From Euglena gracilis (taxonomy: Eukaryota; Euglenozoa; Euglenophyceae; Euglenales; Euglenaceae), in contig CAAHFI011924469.1 of the NCBI GenBank assembly GCA_900893395.1, forward strand, positions 1 through 22,090: a stretch of 22,090 nucleotides of DNA. The letters run 5' to 3'. Position 1 is the first letter of the stretch; each line of letters starts with the position of its first letter. The translations under genes and the position numbers were made by a program. The notes beneath the pieces were generated by a model. It was not told the origin of the DNA, made no database searches, and was given only the letters and a program-made list of their open reading frames with translations. Shown piece after piece: positions 1 to 10,929 of this stretch.

Positions 1-1730
1 TGGGGCCCTCGAACAGTTGGCAACAAAAAGGGATTTGCCCCCCAAAAACGGTGGTAACACAAGGGATTTTGTTATTTTTGGGGCCCTCGAACAGTTGGCA
101 CAAAAAGGATTTGCCCCCCCAAAACGGTTGGGTAACACAAGGGATTTTGTTATTTTGGGGCCCTCGAACAGTTGGCAACAAAAAGGGATTTGCCCCCCAA
201 AACGGTGGGTAACACAAGGGATTTTGTTATTTTGGGGCCCTCGAACAGTTGGCAACAAAAAGGATTTGCCCCCCCAAAACGGGGGGTAACACAAGGGATT
301 TTGTTTTATTTTGGGGCCCTCGAACAGTTGGGCAACAAAAGGGATTTGCCCCCCAAAACGTGGGTAACACAAGGGATTTTGTTTTTTGGGGCCCTCGAAC
401 AGTTCGGCAACAAAAGGGATTTGCCCCCCCAAAACGGGTGGGTAACACAGGGATTTTGTTTTTGGGGCCTCGAACAGTTGGCAACAAAAAGGGATTTGCC
501 CCCCCAAAACGGTGGGTAACACAAGGGATTTGTTATTTTTGGGGCCCTCGAAACAGTTGAGCAACAAAAGGGATTTGCCCCCCAAACGGTGGTAACACAA
601 GGGATTTTGTTATTTTGGGGCCCTCGAACAGTTGGCAACAAAAAGGGATTTGCCCCCCAAAACGGTGGTAACACAAGGGATTTTGTTATTTTGGGGCCCT
701 CGAACAGTTGGCAACAAAGGGATTTGCCCCCCAAAACGGGTAACACAAGGGATTTTGTTTTTTGGGGCCCTCGAACAGTTGGCAACAAAAGGGATTTGCC
801 CCCCAAAACGGGTGGTAACACAAGGGATTTGTTATTTTGGGGCCCTCGAACAGTTGAGCAACAAAAGGGATTTGCCCCCCAAAACGGGTGGTAACACAAG
901 GGATTTGTTGTTTGGGGCCCTCGAACAGTTGAGCAACAAAGGGATTTGCCCCCAAAACGGTGGTAACACAAGGATTTTGTTGTTTTGGGGCCCTCGAACA
1001 GTTGGCAACAAAGGGATTTGCCCCCCAAAACGGTGGGTAACACAAGGGATTTTGTTTTTGGGGCCCTCGAACAGTTGAGCAACAAAAGGATTTGCCCCCA
1101 AAACGGTGGGTAACACAAGGGATTTTGTTATTTTGGGCCCTCGACAGTTGAGCAACAAAGGGATTTGCCCCCCAAAACGGGGTAACACAAGGGATTTTGT
1201 TATTTTGGGGCCCTCGAACAGTTGAGCAACAAAAAGGATTTGCCCCCCAAAACGGTGGGTAACACAAGGGATTTTGTTATTTGGGGCCCTCGAACAGTTG
1301 GCAACAAAAGGGATTTGCCCCCCCAAACGGTGGGTAACACAAGGGATTTTGTTATTTTGGGCCCTCGAACAGTTGGCAACAAAAGGATTTGCCCCCCAAA
1401 ACGGTGGGTAACACAAGGGATTTGTTTTTTGGGGCCCTCGAACAGTTGGCAACCAAAAGGGATTTGCCCCCCAAAACGGTGGTAACACAAGGATTTTGTT
1501 ATTTTGGGGCCCTCGAACAGTTGGGCAACAAAAGGATTTGCCCCCCAAAACGGTGGGTAACACAAGGGATTTTGTTATTTTGGGGCCCTCGAACAGTTGA
1601 GCAACAAAGGGATTTGCCCCCCCAAAACGGTGGGTAACACAAGGATTTTGTTATTTGGGCCCTCGAACAGTTGAGCAACAAAAGGATTTGCCCCCCAAAA
1701 CGGTGGGTAAACAAAGGGATTTTTGTTATT

Positions 1731-1806
1731 TGGGGCCCTCGAACAGTTGGCAACAAAGGGATTTGCCCCCCCAAACGGGTGTAACAAGGCACAAGGTTTT
1801 GTTATT
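1731..1806 (+). repeat. Aberrant monomer with rearranged second half
   Basis: In this 76-bp monomer the usual GGTAACACAAGGGATTTTG is replaced by a stretch reading GTAACAAGGCACAAGGTTTTG, with an extra AAGGC-like piece and part of GGGA missing. It keeps the normal start and the C-run. I see this change in no other monomer. It could be a private mutation (short duplication plus deletion) or a local assembly error, and the preceding monomer is also irregular. Confidence 0.7.
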
Positions 1807-3763
1807 TGGGGCCCTCGAACAGTTGAGCAACAAAAGGGATTTGCCCCCCAAAACGGTGGGTAACACAAGGGATTTTGTTTTTGGGGCCCTCGAACAGTTG
1901 AGCAACAAAAGGGATTTGCCCCCCAAAACGGTGGTAACACAAGGATTTTGTTGTTTTTGGGGCCCTCGAACAGTTGGCAACAAAGGGATTTGCCCCCAAA
2001 ACGGGTGGTAACACAAGGGATTTTGTTATTTTGGGGCCCTCGAACAGTTGGCAACAAAAAGGGATTTGCCCCCAAAACGGTGGTAACACAAGGGATTTGT
2101 TATTTTGGGGCCCTCGAACAGTTGAGCAACAAAGGGATTTGCCCCCCAAAACGGTGGTAACACAAGGGATTTTGTTATTTTGGGGCCCTCGAACAGTTGA
2201 GCAACAAAAAGGGATTTGCCCCCCAAAACGGTGGGTAACACAAGGGATTTTGTTATTTTGGGGCCCTCGAACAGTTGAGCAACAAAGGGATTTGCCCCCC
2301 AAAACGGTGGGTAACACAAGGGATTTTGTTATTTTGGGGCCCTCGAACAGTTGGCAACAAAAGGGATTTGCCCCCCAAAACGGTGGGTAACACAAGGGAT
2401 TTTTGTTTTTGGGGCCCGAACAGTTGGCAACAAAAAGGGATTTGCCCCCCAAAACGGTGGGTAACACAAGGGATTTTGTTATTTTGGGGCCCTCGAACAG
2501 TTGGCAACAAAAGGGATTTGCCCCCAAAACGGTTGGTAACACAAGGGATTTTGTTATTTTGGGGCCCTCGAACAGTTGGCAACAAAAGGGATTTGCCCCC
2601 CAAAACGGTGGTAACACAAGGGATTTTGTTATTTTGGGGCCCTCGAACAGTTGAGCAACAAAAGGGATTTGCCCCCCAAAACGGTGGTAACACAAGGGAT
2701 TTTGTTATTTTGGGGCCCTCGAACAGTTGAGCAACAAAAGGGATTTGCCCCCCAAAACGGTGGTAACACAAGGGATTTTGTTATTTTGGGGCCCTCGAAC
2801 AGTTGAGCAACAAAAAGGGATTTGCCCCCCAAAACGGTGGTAACACAAGGGATTTTGTTATTTGGGGCCCTCGAACAGTTGAGGCAACAAAAAGGATTTG
2901 CCCCCAAAACGGTGGTAACACAAGGGATTTTGTTATTTTGGGGCCCTCGAACAGTTGGCAACAAAAAGGGATTTGCCCCCCAAAACGGTGGTAACACAAG
3001 GGATTTTGTTATTTTGGGGCCCTCGAACAGTTGGCAACAAAAGGGATTTGCCCCCAAAACGGTGGTAACACAAGGGATTTTGTTATTTTGGGGCCCTCGA
3101 ACAGTTGGCAGCAAAAAGGGATTTGCCCCCCAAAACGGTGGTAACACAAGGGATTTTGTTATTTTGGGGCCCTCGAACAGTTGGCAACAAAAGGGATTTG
3201 CCCCCAAAACGGTGGTAACACAAGGGATTTTGTTATTTTGGGGCCCTCGAACAGTTGAGCAACAAAAGGATTTGCCCCCCAAAACGGTGGTAACACAAGG
3301 GATTTTGTTATTTTGGGGCCCTCGAACAGTGGCAACAAAGGGATTTGCCCCCCAAACGGTGGTAACACAAGGGATTTTGTTATTTTGGGGCCCTCGAACA
3401 GTTGGCAACAAAAGGGATTTGCCCCCCAAAACGGTGGTAACACAAGGGATTTTGTTATTTTGGGGCCCTCGAACAGTTGAGCAACAAAAGGGATTTGCCC
3501 CCCAAAACGGTGGTAACACAAGGGATTTTGTTATTTTGGGGCCCTCGAACAGTTGAGCAACAAAAGGGATTTGCCCCCAAAACGGGTGGTAACACAAGGG
3601 ATTTTGTTATTTTGGGGCCCTCGAACAGTTGAGCAACAAAAAGGGATTTGCCCCCCAAAACGGTGGTAACACAAGGGATTTTGTTATTTTGGGGCCCTCG
3701 AACAGTTGAGCAACAAAAGGATTTGCCCCCAAAACGGTGGTAACACAAGGGATTTTGTTATTT

Positions 3764-3841
3764 TGGGGCCCTCGAACAGTTGAGCAACAAAAGGGATTTG
3801 CCCCCCAAAACGGTTTGGTAACACAAGGGATTTTGTTATTT
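3764..3841 (+). repeat. Isolated GGTTTGG monomer in the left shoulder
   Basis: A 78-bp monomer with GTTGAGC, four A, six C and the core-type CGGTTTGGTAAC, about 2.9 kb from the next such monomer at 6788. All neighbours carry GGTGG-type sequence. It is either a long-distance transfer from the core by gene conversion or exchange, or an old relic of the type from which the core grew. Confidence 0.85.
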
Positions 3842-5275
3842 TGGGGCCCTCGAACAGTTGGCAACAAAAGGGATTTGCCCCCCAAAACGGTGGTAACACA
3901 AGGGATTTTGTTATTTTGGGGCCCTCGAACAGTTGGCAACAAAAAGGGATTTGCCCCCCAAAACGGTGGTAACACAAGGGATTTTGTTATTTTGGGGCCC
4001 TCGAACAGTTGAGCAACAAAAGGGATTTGCCCCCAAAACGGGGTAACACAAGGGATTTTGTTATTTGGGGCCCTCGAACAGTTGAGCAACAAAAGGGATT
4101 TGCCCCCCAAAACGGTGGTAACACAAGGGATTTTGTTATTTTGGGGCCCTCGAACAGTTGAGCAACAAAAGGGATTTGCCCCCAAAACGGTGGGTAACAC
4201 AAGGGATTTTGTTATTTTGGGGCCCTCGAACAGTTGGCAACAAAGGGATTTGCCCCCCAAAACGGGTGGGTAACACAAGGGATTTTGTTTTTTGGGGCCC
4301 TCGAACAGTTGGCAACAAAAGGGATTTGCCCCCCAAAACGGTGGGTAACACAAGGGATTTTGTTATTTTGGGGCCCTCGAACAGTTGGCAACAAAAGGGA
4401 TTTGCCCCCAAAACGGTGGTAACACAAGGGATTTTGTTATTTTGGGGCCCTCGAACAGTTGGCAACAAAAGGGATTTGCCCCCCAAAACGGTGGTAACAC
4501 AAGGGATTTTGTTTTTTGGGGCCCTCGAACAGTTGGCAACCAAAGGGATTTGCCCCCCAAAACGGGTGGTAACACAAGGGATTTTGTTATTTTGGGCCCT
4601 CGAACAGTTGGCAACAAAAGGATTTGCCCCCCAAAACGGGTGGGTAACACAAGGGATTTTGTTATTTTGGGGCCCTCGAACAGTTGAGCAACAAAAAGGG
4701 ATTTGCCCCCCAAAACGGTGGGTAACACAAGGGATTTTGTTATTTTGGGGCCCTCGAACAGTTGGCAACAAAAGGGATTTGCCCCCCAAAACGGTGGGTA
4801 ACACAAGGGATTTTGTTATTTTGGGGCCCTCGAACAGTTGGCAACAAAAGGGATTTGCCCCCCAAAACGGTGGGTAACACAAGGGATTTTGTTATTTTGG
4901 GGCCCTCGAACAGTTGGCAACAAAAAGGGATTTGCCCCCCAAAACGGTGGTAACACAAGGGATTTTGTTATTTTGGGGCCCTCGAACAGTTGGCAACAAA
5001 AGGGATTTGCCCCCCAAAACGGGTGGTAACACAAGGGATTTTGTTATTTTGGGGCCCTCGAACAGTTGGCAACAAAAGGGATTTGCCCCCCAAAACGGTG
5101 GTAACACAAGGGATTTTGTTATTTTGGGGCCCTCGAACAGTTGGCAACAAAAGGGATTTGCCCCCCAAAACGGTGGTAACACAAGGGATTTTGTTATTTT
5201 GGGGCCCTCGAACAGTTGGCAACAAAAGGGATTTGCCCCCCAAAACGGGTGGTAACACAAGGGATTTTGTTATTT

Positions 5276-5502
5276 TGGGGCCCTCGAACAGTTGGCAACA
5301 AAAGGGATTTGCCCCCCAAAACGGTGGGTAACACAAGGGATTTTGTTATTTTGGGGCCCTCGAACAGTTGGCAACAAAAGGGATTTGCCCCCCAAAACGG
5401 TGGGTAACACAAGGGATTTTGTTATTTTGGGGCCCTCGAACAGTTGGCAACAAAAGGGATTTGCCCCCCAAAACGGTGGTAACACAAGGGATTTTGTTAT
5501 TT
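5276..5502 (+). repeat. Higher-order repeat copy 1 (76+76+75 bp)
   Basis: Three monomers with GGTGGG, GGTGGG, GGTGG in that order, 227 bp in all. The next 227 bp repeat the same order and read as identical, and a third copy lies at 5955-6181. A shared order of variant monomers indicates duplication of a three-monomer segment and not of single monomers. Confidence 0.8.
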
Positions 5503-5729
5503 TGGGGCCCTCGAACAGTTGGCAACAAAAGGGATTTGCCCCCCAAAACGGTGGGTAACACAAGGGATTTTGTTATTTTGGGGCCCTCGAACAGTTGGCA
5601 ACAAAAGGGATTTGCCCCCCAAAACGGTGGGTAACACAAGGGATTTTGTTATTTTGGGGCCCTCGAACAGTTGGCAACAAAAGGGATTTGCCCCCCAAAA
5701 CGGTGGTAACACAAGGGATTTTGTTATTT
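5503..5729 (+). repeat. Higher-order repeat copy 2 (76+76+75 bp)
   Basis: This has the same GGTGGG, GGTGGG, GGTGG order as the preceding 227 bp, with no difference that I can see. It is followed by three further plain 75-bp GGTGG monomers (5730-5954), which separate it from the third copy. Confidence 0.8.
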
Positions 5730-5954
5730 TGGGGCCCTCGAACAGTTGGCAACAAAAGGGATTTGCCCCCCAAAACGGTGGTAACACAAGGGATTTTGTT
5801 ATTTTGGGGCCCTCGAACAGTTGGCAACAAAAGGGATTTGCCCCCCAAAACGGTGGTAACACAAGGGATTTTGTTATTTTGGGGCCCTCGAACAGTTGGC
5901 AACAAAAGGGATTTGCCCCCCAAAACGGTGGTAACACAAGGGATTTTGTTATTT

Positions 5955-6181
5955 TGGGGCCCTCGAACAGTTGGCAACAAAAGGGATTTGCCCCCCAAAA
6001 CGGTGGGTAACACAAGGGATTTTGTTATTTTGGGGCCCTCGAACAGTTGGCAACAAAAGGGATTTGCCCCCCAAAACGGTGGGTAACACAAGGGATTTTG
6101 TTATTTTGGGGCCCTCGAACAGTTGGCAACAAAAGGGATTTGCCCCCCAAAACGGTGGTAACACAAGGGATTTTGTTATTT
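5955..6181 (+). repeat. Higher-order repeat copy 3 (76+76+75 bp)
   Basis: Third occurrence of the GGTGGG, GGTGGG, GGTGG trio, 227 bp long. It is separated from copy 2 by three 75-bp monomers. After it come two five-A monomers (6182-6333), so the pattern does not continue. Confidence 0.75.
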
Positions 6182-6408
6182 TGGGGCCCTCGAACAGTTG
6201 GCAACAAAAAGGGATTTGCCCCCCAAAACGGTGGTAACACAAGGGATTTTGTTATTTTGGGGCCCTCGAACAGTTGGCAACAAAAAGGGATTTGCCCCCC
6301 AAAACGGTGGTAACACAAGGGATTTTGTTATTTTGGGGCCCTCGAACAGTTGGCAACAAAAGGGATTTGCCCCCCAAAACGGTGGTAACACAAGGGATTT
6401 TGTTATTT

Positions 6409-7553
6409 TGGGGCCCTCGAACAGTTGAGCAACAAAAGGGATTTGCCCCCCAAAACGGTGGTAACACAAGGGATTTTGTTATTTTGGGGCCCTCGAACAG
6501 TTGGCAACAAAAAGGGATTTGCCCCCCAAAACGGTGGGTAACACAAGGGATTTTGTTATTTTGGGGCCCTCGAACAGTTGGCAACAAAAGGGATTTGCCC
6601 CCAAAACGGTGGTAACACAAGGGATTTTGTTATTTTGGGGCCCTCGAACAGTTGAGCAACAAAAGGGATTTGCCCCCAAAACGGTGGTAACACAAGGGAT
6701 TTTGTTATTTTGGGGCCCTCGAACAGTTGAGCAACAAAAGGGATTTGCCCCCCCAAAACGGTGGTAACACAAGGGATTTTGTTATTTTGGGGCCCTCGAA
6801 CAGTTGAGCAACAAAAAGGGATTTGCCCCCCAAAACGGTTTGGTAACACAAGGGATTTTGTTATTTTGGGGCCCTCGAACAGTTGGCAACAAAAGGGATT
6901 TGCCCCCCAAAACGGTGGTAACACAAGGGATTTTGTTATTTTGGGGCCCTCGAACAGTTGGCAACAAAAGGGATTTGCCCCCCAAAACGGTTTGGTAACA
7001 CAAGGGATTTTGTTATTTTGGGGCCCTCGAACAGTTGAGCAACAAAAGGGATTTGCCCCCCAAAACGGTTTGGTAACACAAGGGATTTTGTTATTTTGGG
7101 GCCCTCGAACAGTTGGCAACAAAAAGGATTTGCCCCCCAAAACGGTGGTAACACAAGGGATTTTGTTATTTTGGGGCCCTCGAACAGTTGAGCAACAAAA
7201 GGGATTTGCCCCCCAAAACGGTGGTAACACAAGGGATTTTGTTATTTTGGGGCCCTCGAACAGTTGAGCAACAAAAAGGGATTTGCCCCCAAAACGGTGG
7301 TAACACAAGGGATTTTGTTATTTTGGGGCCCTCGAACAGTTGGCAACAAAAAGGGATTTGCCCCCCAAAACGGTGGTAACACAAGGGATTTTGTTATTTT
7401 GGGGCCCTCGAACAGTTGAGCAACAAAAAGGGATTTGCCCCCCAAAACGGTGGTAACACAAGGGATTTTGTTATTTTGGGGCCCTCGAACAGTTGAGCAA
7501 CAAAAAGGGATTTGCCCCCCAAAACGGTGGTAACACAAGGGATTTTGTTATTT
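6409..7553 (+). repeat. Mosaic transition: 15 monomers mixing left and core markers
   Basis: Fifteen monomers of 74-79 bp in which GTTGGC or GTTGAGC, four or five A, and GGTGG or GGTTTGG appear in nearly every combination. The first full core-type 79-bp monomer is at 6788-6866. It is followed by GTTGGC/GGTGG (6867), GTTGGC/GGTTTGG (6942) and GTTGAGC/four-A/GGTTTGG (7019) monomers. One monomer (6711-6787) has seven C. The mixture indicates repeated exchange between the tidy left block and the core, making the left core border a gradient. Confidence 0.9.
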
Positions 7554-8733
7554 TGGGGCCCTCGAACAGTTGAGCAACAAAAAGGGATTTGCCCCCCAAA
7601 ACGGTTTGGTAACACAAGGGATTTTGTTATTTTGGGGCCCTCGAACAGTTGAGCAACAAAAAGGGATTTGCCCCCCAAAACGGTTTGGTAACACAAGGGA
7701 TTTTGTTATTTTGGGGCCCTCGAACAGTTGAGCAACAAAAAGGGATTTGCCCCCCAAAACGGTTTGGTAACACAAGGGATTTTGTTATTTTGGGGCCCTC
7801 GAACAGTTGAGCAACAAAAAGGGATTTGCCCCCAAAACGGTTTGGTAACACAAGGGATTTTGTTATTTTGGGGCCCTCGAACAGTTGAGCAACAAAAGGG
7901 ATTTGCCCCCCAAAACGGTTTGGTAACACAAGGGATTTTGTTATTTTGGGGCCCTCGAACAGTTGAGCAACAAAAAGGGATTTGCCCCCCAAAACGGTTT
8001 GGTAACACAAGGGATTTTGTTATTTTGGGGCCCTCGAACAGTTGAGCAACAAAAAGGGATTTGCCCCCCAAAACGGTTTGGTAACACAAGGGATTTTGTT
8101 ATTTTGGGGCCCTCGAACAGTTGAGCAACAAAAAGGGATTTGCCCCCCAAAACGGTTTGGTAACACAAGGGATTTTGTTATTTTGGGGCCCTCGAACAGT
8201 TGAGCAACAAAAAGGGATTTGCCCCCCAAAACGGTTTGGTAACACAAGGGATTTTGTTATTTTGGGGCCCTCGAACAGTTGAGCAACAAAAAGGGATTTG
8301 CCCCCCAAAACGGTTTGGTAACACAAGGGATTTTGTTATTTTGGGGCCCTCGAACAGTTGAGCAACAAAAGGGATTTGCCCCCAAAACGGTTTGGTAACA
8401 CAAGGGATTTTGTTATTTTGGGGCCCTCGAACAGTTGAGCAACAAAAAGGGATTTGCCCCCCAAAACGGTTTGGTAACACAAGGGATTTTGTTATTTTGG
8501 GGCCCTCGAACAGTTGAGCAACAAAAAGGGATTTGCCCCCCAAAACGGTTTGGTAACACAAGGGATTTTGTTATTTTGGGGCCCTCGAACAGTTGAGCAA
8601 CAAAAAGGGATTTGCCCCCCAAAACGGTTTGGTAACACAAGGGATTTTGTTATTTTGGGGCCCTCGAACAGTTGAGCAACAAAAGGGATTTGCCCCCCAA
8701 AACGGTTTGGTAACACAAGGGATTTTGTTATTT

Positions 8734-9043
8734 TGGGGCCCTCGAACAGTTGAGCAACAAAAGGGATTTGCCCCCCAAAACGGTGGTAACACAAGGGATT
8801 TTGTTATTTTGGGGCCCTCGAACAGTTGAGCAACAAAAAGGGATTTGCCCCCCAAAACGGTTTGGTAACACAAGGGATTTTGTTATTTTGGGGCCCTCGA
8901 ACAGTTGGCAACAAAAAGGGATTTGCCCCCCAAAACGGTTTGGTAACACAAGGGATTTTGTTATTTTGGGGCCCTCGAACAGTTGAGCAACAAAAAGGGA
9001 TTTGCCCCCCAAAACGGTGGTAACACAAGGGATTTTGTTATTT
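8734..9043 (+). repeat. Island of left-type markers inside the core
   Basis: Four monomers: 8734-8809 (four A, GGTGG, 76 bp), 8810-8888 (standard), 8889-8966 (GTTGGC with GGTTTGG, 78 bp) and 8967-9043 (GGTGG with five A, 77 bp). These are the only GGTGG or GTTGGC monomers in the core. Being clustered, they suggest one or a few exchange events that brought left-shoulder sequence in, or a relic spared by homogenisation. Confidence 0.85.
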
Positions 9044-9750
9044 TGGGGCCCTCGAACAGTTGAGCAACAAAAGGGATTTGCCCCCCAAAACGGTTTGGTA
9101 ACACAAGGGATTTTGTTATTTTGGGGCCCTCGAACAGTTGAGCAACAAAAGGGATTTGCCCCCCAAAACGGTTTGGTAACACAAGGGATTTTGTTATTTT
9201 GGGGCCCTCGAAAGTTGAGCAACAAAAAGGGATTTGCCCCCCAAAACGGTTTGGTAACACAAGGGATTTTGTTATTTTGGGGCCCTCGAACAGTTGAGCA
9301 ACAAAAGGGATTTGCCCCCCAAAACGGTTTGGTAACACAAGGGATTTTGTTATTTTGGGGCCCTCGAACAGTTGAGCAACAAAAAGGGATTTGCCCCCCA
9401 AAACGGTTTGGTAACACAAGGGATTTTGTTATTTTGGGGCCCTCGAACAGTTGAGCAACAAAAAGGGATTTGCCCCCCAAAACGGTTTGGTAACACAAGG
9501 GATTTTGTTATTTTGGGGCCCTCGAACAGTTGAGCAACAAAAAGGGATTTGCCCCCCAAAACGGTTTGGTAACACAAGGGATTTTGTTATTTTGGGGCCC
9601 TCGAACAGTTGAGCAACAAAAAGGGATTTGCCCCCCAAAACGGTTTGGTAACACAAGGGATTTTGTTATTTTGGGGCCCTCGAACAGTTGAGCAACAAAA
9701 AGGGATTTGCCCCCCAAAACGGTTTGGTAACACAAGGGATTTTGTTATTT

Positions 9751-10301
9751 TGGGGCCCTCGAACAGTTGAGCAACAAAAGGGATTTGCCCCCCAAAACGG
9801 TTTGGTAACACAAGGGATTTTGTTATTTTGGGGCCCTCGAACAGTTGAGCAACAAAAAGGGATTTGCCCCCCAAAACGGTTTGGTAACACAAGGGATTTT
9901 GTTATTTTGGGGCCCTCGAACAGTTGAGCAACAAAAAGGGATTTGCCCCCAAAACGGTTTGGTAACACAAGGGATTTTGTTATTTTGGGGCCCTCGAACA
10001 GTTGAGCAACAAAAAGGGATTTGCCCCCCAAAACGGTTTGGTAACACAAGGGATTTTGTTATTTTGGGGCCCTCGAACAGTTGAGCAACAAAAAGGGATT
10101 TGCCCCCCAAAACGGTTTGGTAACACAAGGGATTTTGTTATTTTGGGGCCCTCGAACAGTTGAGCAACAAAAAGGGATTTGCCCCCCAAAACGGTTTGGT
10201 AACACAAGGGATTTTGTTATTTTGGGGCCCTCGAACAGTTGAGCAACAAAAAGGGATTTGCCCCCCAAAACGGTTTGGTAACACAAGGGATTTTGTTATT
10301 T
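9751..10301 (+). repeat. Seven-monomer segment, copy 1 of a probable 551-bp duplication
   Basis: The first monomer has four A and the third has five C; the other five are standard. The same two variants recur exactly 551 bp further on, at 10302 (four A) and 10459 (five C). Two shared markers at one offset suggest duplication of a seven-monomer segment, but the support is only two markers. Confidence 0.55.
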
Positions 10302-10850
10302 TGGGGCCCTCGAACAGTTGAGCAACAAAAGGGATTTGCCCCCCAAAACGGTTTGGTAACACAAGGGATTTTGTTATTTTGGGGCCCTCGAACAGTTGAG
10401 CAACAAAAAGGGATTTGCCCCCCAAAACGGTTTGGTAACACAAGGGATTTTGTTATTTTGGGGCCCTCGAACAGTTGAGCAACAAAAAGGGATTTGCCCC
10501 CAAAACGGTTTGGTAACACAAGGGATTTTGTTATTTTGGGGCCCTCGAACAGTTGAGCAACAAAAAGGGATTTGCCCCCAAAACGGTTTGGTAACACAAG
10601 GGATTTTGTTATTTTGGGGCCCTCGAACAGTTGAGCAACAAAAAGGGATTTGCCCCCCAAAACGGTTTGGTAACACAAGGGATTTTGTTATTTTGGGGCC
10701 CTCGAACAGTTGAGCAACAAAAAGGGATTTGCCCCCCAAAACGGTTTGGTAACACAAGGGATTTTGTTATTTTGGGGCCCTCGAACAGTTGAGCAACAAA
10801 AAGGGATTTGCCCCCAAAACGGTTTGGTAACACAAGGGATTTTGTTATTT
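10302..10850 (+). repeat. Seven-monomer segment, copy 2 of a probable 551-bp duplication
   Basis: It repeats the four-A first monomer and five-C third monomer of the preceding segment. Two more five-C monomers (10537 and 10773) make this copy 549 bp long, and they would have arisen after the duplication or been lost from copy 1. Confidence 0.5.
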
Positions 10851-10929
10851 TGGGGCCCTCGAACAGTTGAGCAACAAAAAGGGATTTGCCCCCCAAAACG
10901 GTTTGGTAACACAAGGGATTTTGTTATTT
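10851..10929 (+). other. Monomer architecture: internal decayed dimer and two alternative hairpins
   Basis: Within one core monomer, unit positions 17-38 and 53-73 are related (TTGAGCAAC with an A-run then GGGATTTG, against TTGGTAACACAAGGGATTTTG). The monomer therefore contains two diverged copies of a block of about 21 bp, offset by 36 bp. The eight-base arms CCCCAAAA (41-48) and TTTTGGGG (77-79 and 1-5 of the next unit) are exact complements. They can pair across a 28-base loop in one direction or a 35-base loop in the other. GTTG and CAAC (16-25) form a further small dyad around AG. These are visible in sequence; any role in transcripts, replication or exchange is inference. Confidence 0.75.

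Larger units (their letters stand above)
1..4745 (+). repeat. Left shoulder: 63 heterogeneous monomers
   Basis: Sixty-three monomers, mostly 72-78 bp (extremes 71 bp at 692-762 and 79 bp at 233-311). They mix GTTGGC with GTTGAGC, three to five A before GGG, five to seven C in the C-run, and GGTGG, GGTGGG, GGGTGG or similar before TAACAC. Neighbouring monomers seldom match. Before about 2560 nearly every monomer has its own one-base change, often in a homopolymer, and some lose bases in GTTATTTTGGGG. From 2560 on, changes thin out and 74-76 bp forms dominate. One core-like GGTTTGG monomer sits alone at 3764-3841. This is the expected look of an old array edge, though low-quality consensus could add to it. 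No gene or flanking sequence is present. Confidence 0.95.
4746..6408 (+). repeat. Tidy 75-76 bp block: 22 GTTGGC monomers
   Basis: Twenty-two monomers in a row all carry GTTGGC and six C. They differ only in four or five A before GGG and in GGTGG, GGTGGG or GGGTGG before TAACAC, giving lengths of 75 or 76 bp. The block is bounded by GTTGAGC monomers at 4668-4745 and 6409-6484. Its uniformity against the mixed sequence on its left marks a second, smaller local amplification, separate from the 79-bp core. Because 75 is a multiple of three, reading frames run open through successive monomers on both strands, which explains the apparent proteins here. Confidence 0.93.

Noticed and set aside
306-6091. 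Long open reading frames on both strands coding for 25-residue repeats (for example the minus strand at 2629-3597, 322 codons)
   Set aside because: They follow from 75-bp monomers being a multiple of three with stop-free frames. They overlap on both strands, shift frame at every one-base change, and collapse to about 75 codons once monomers are 79 bp. No start context, domain or conserved frame supports a protein.
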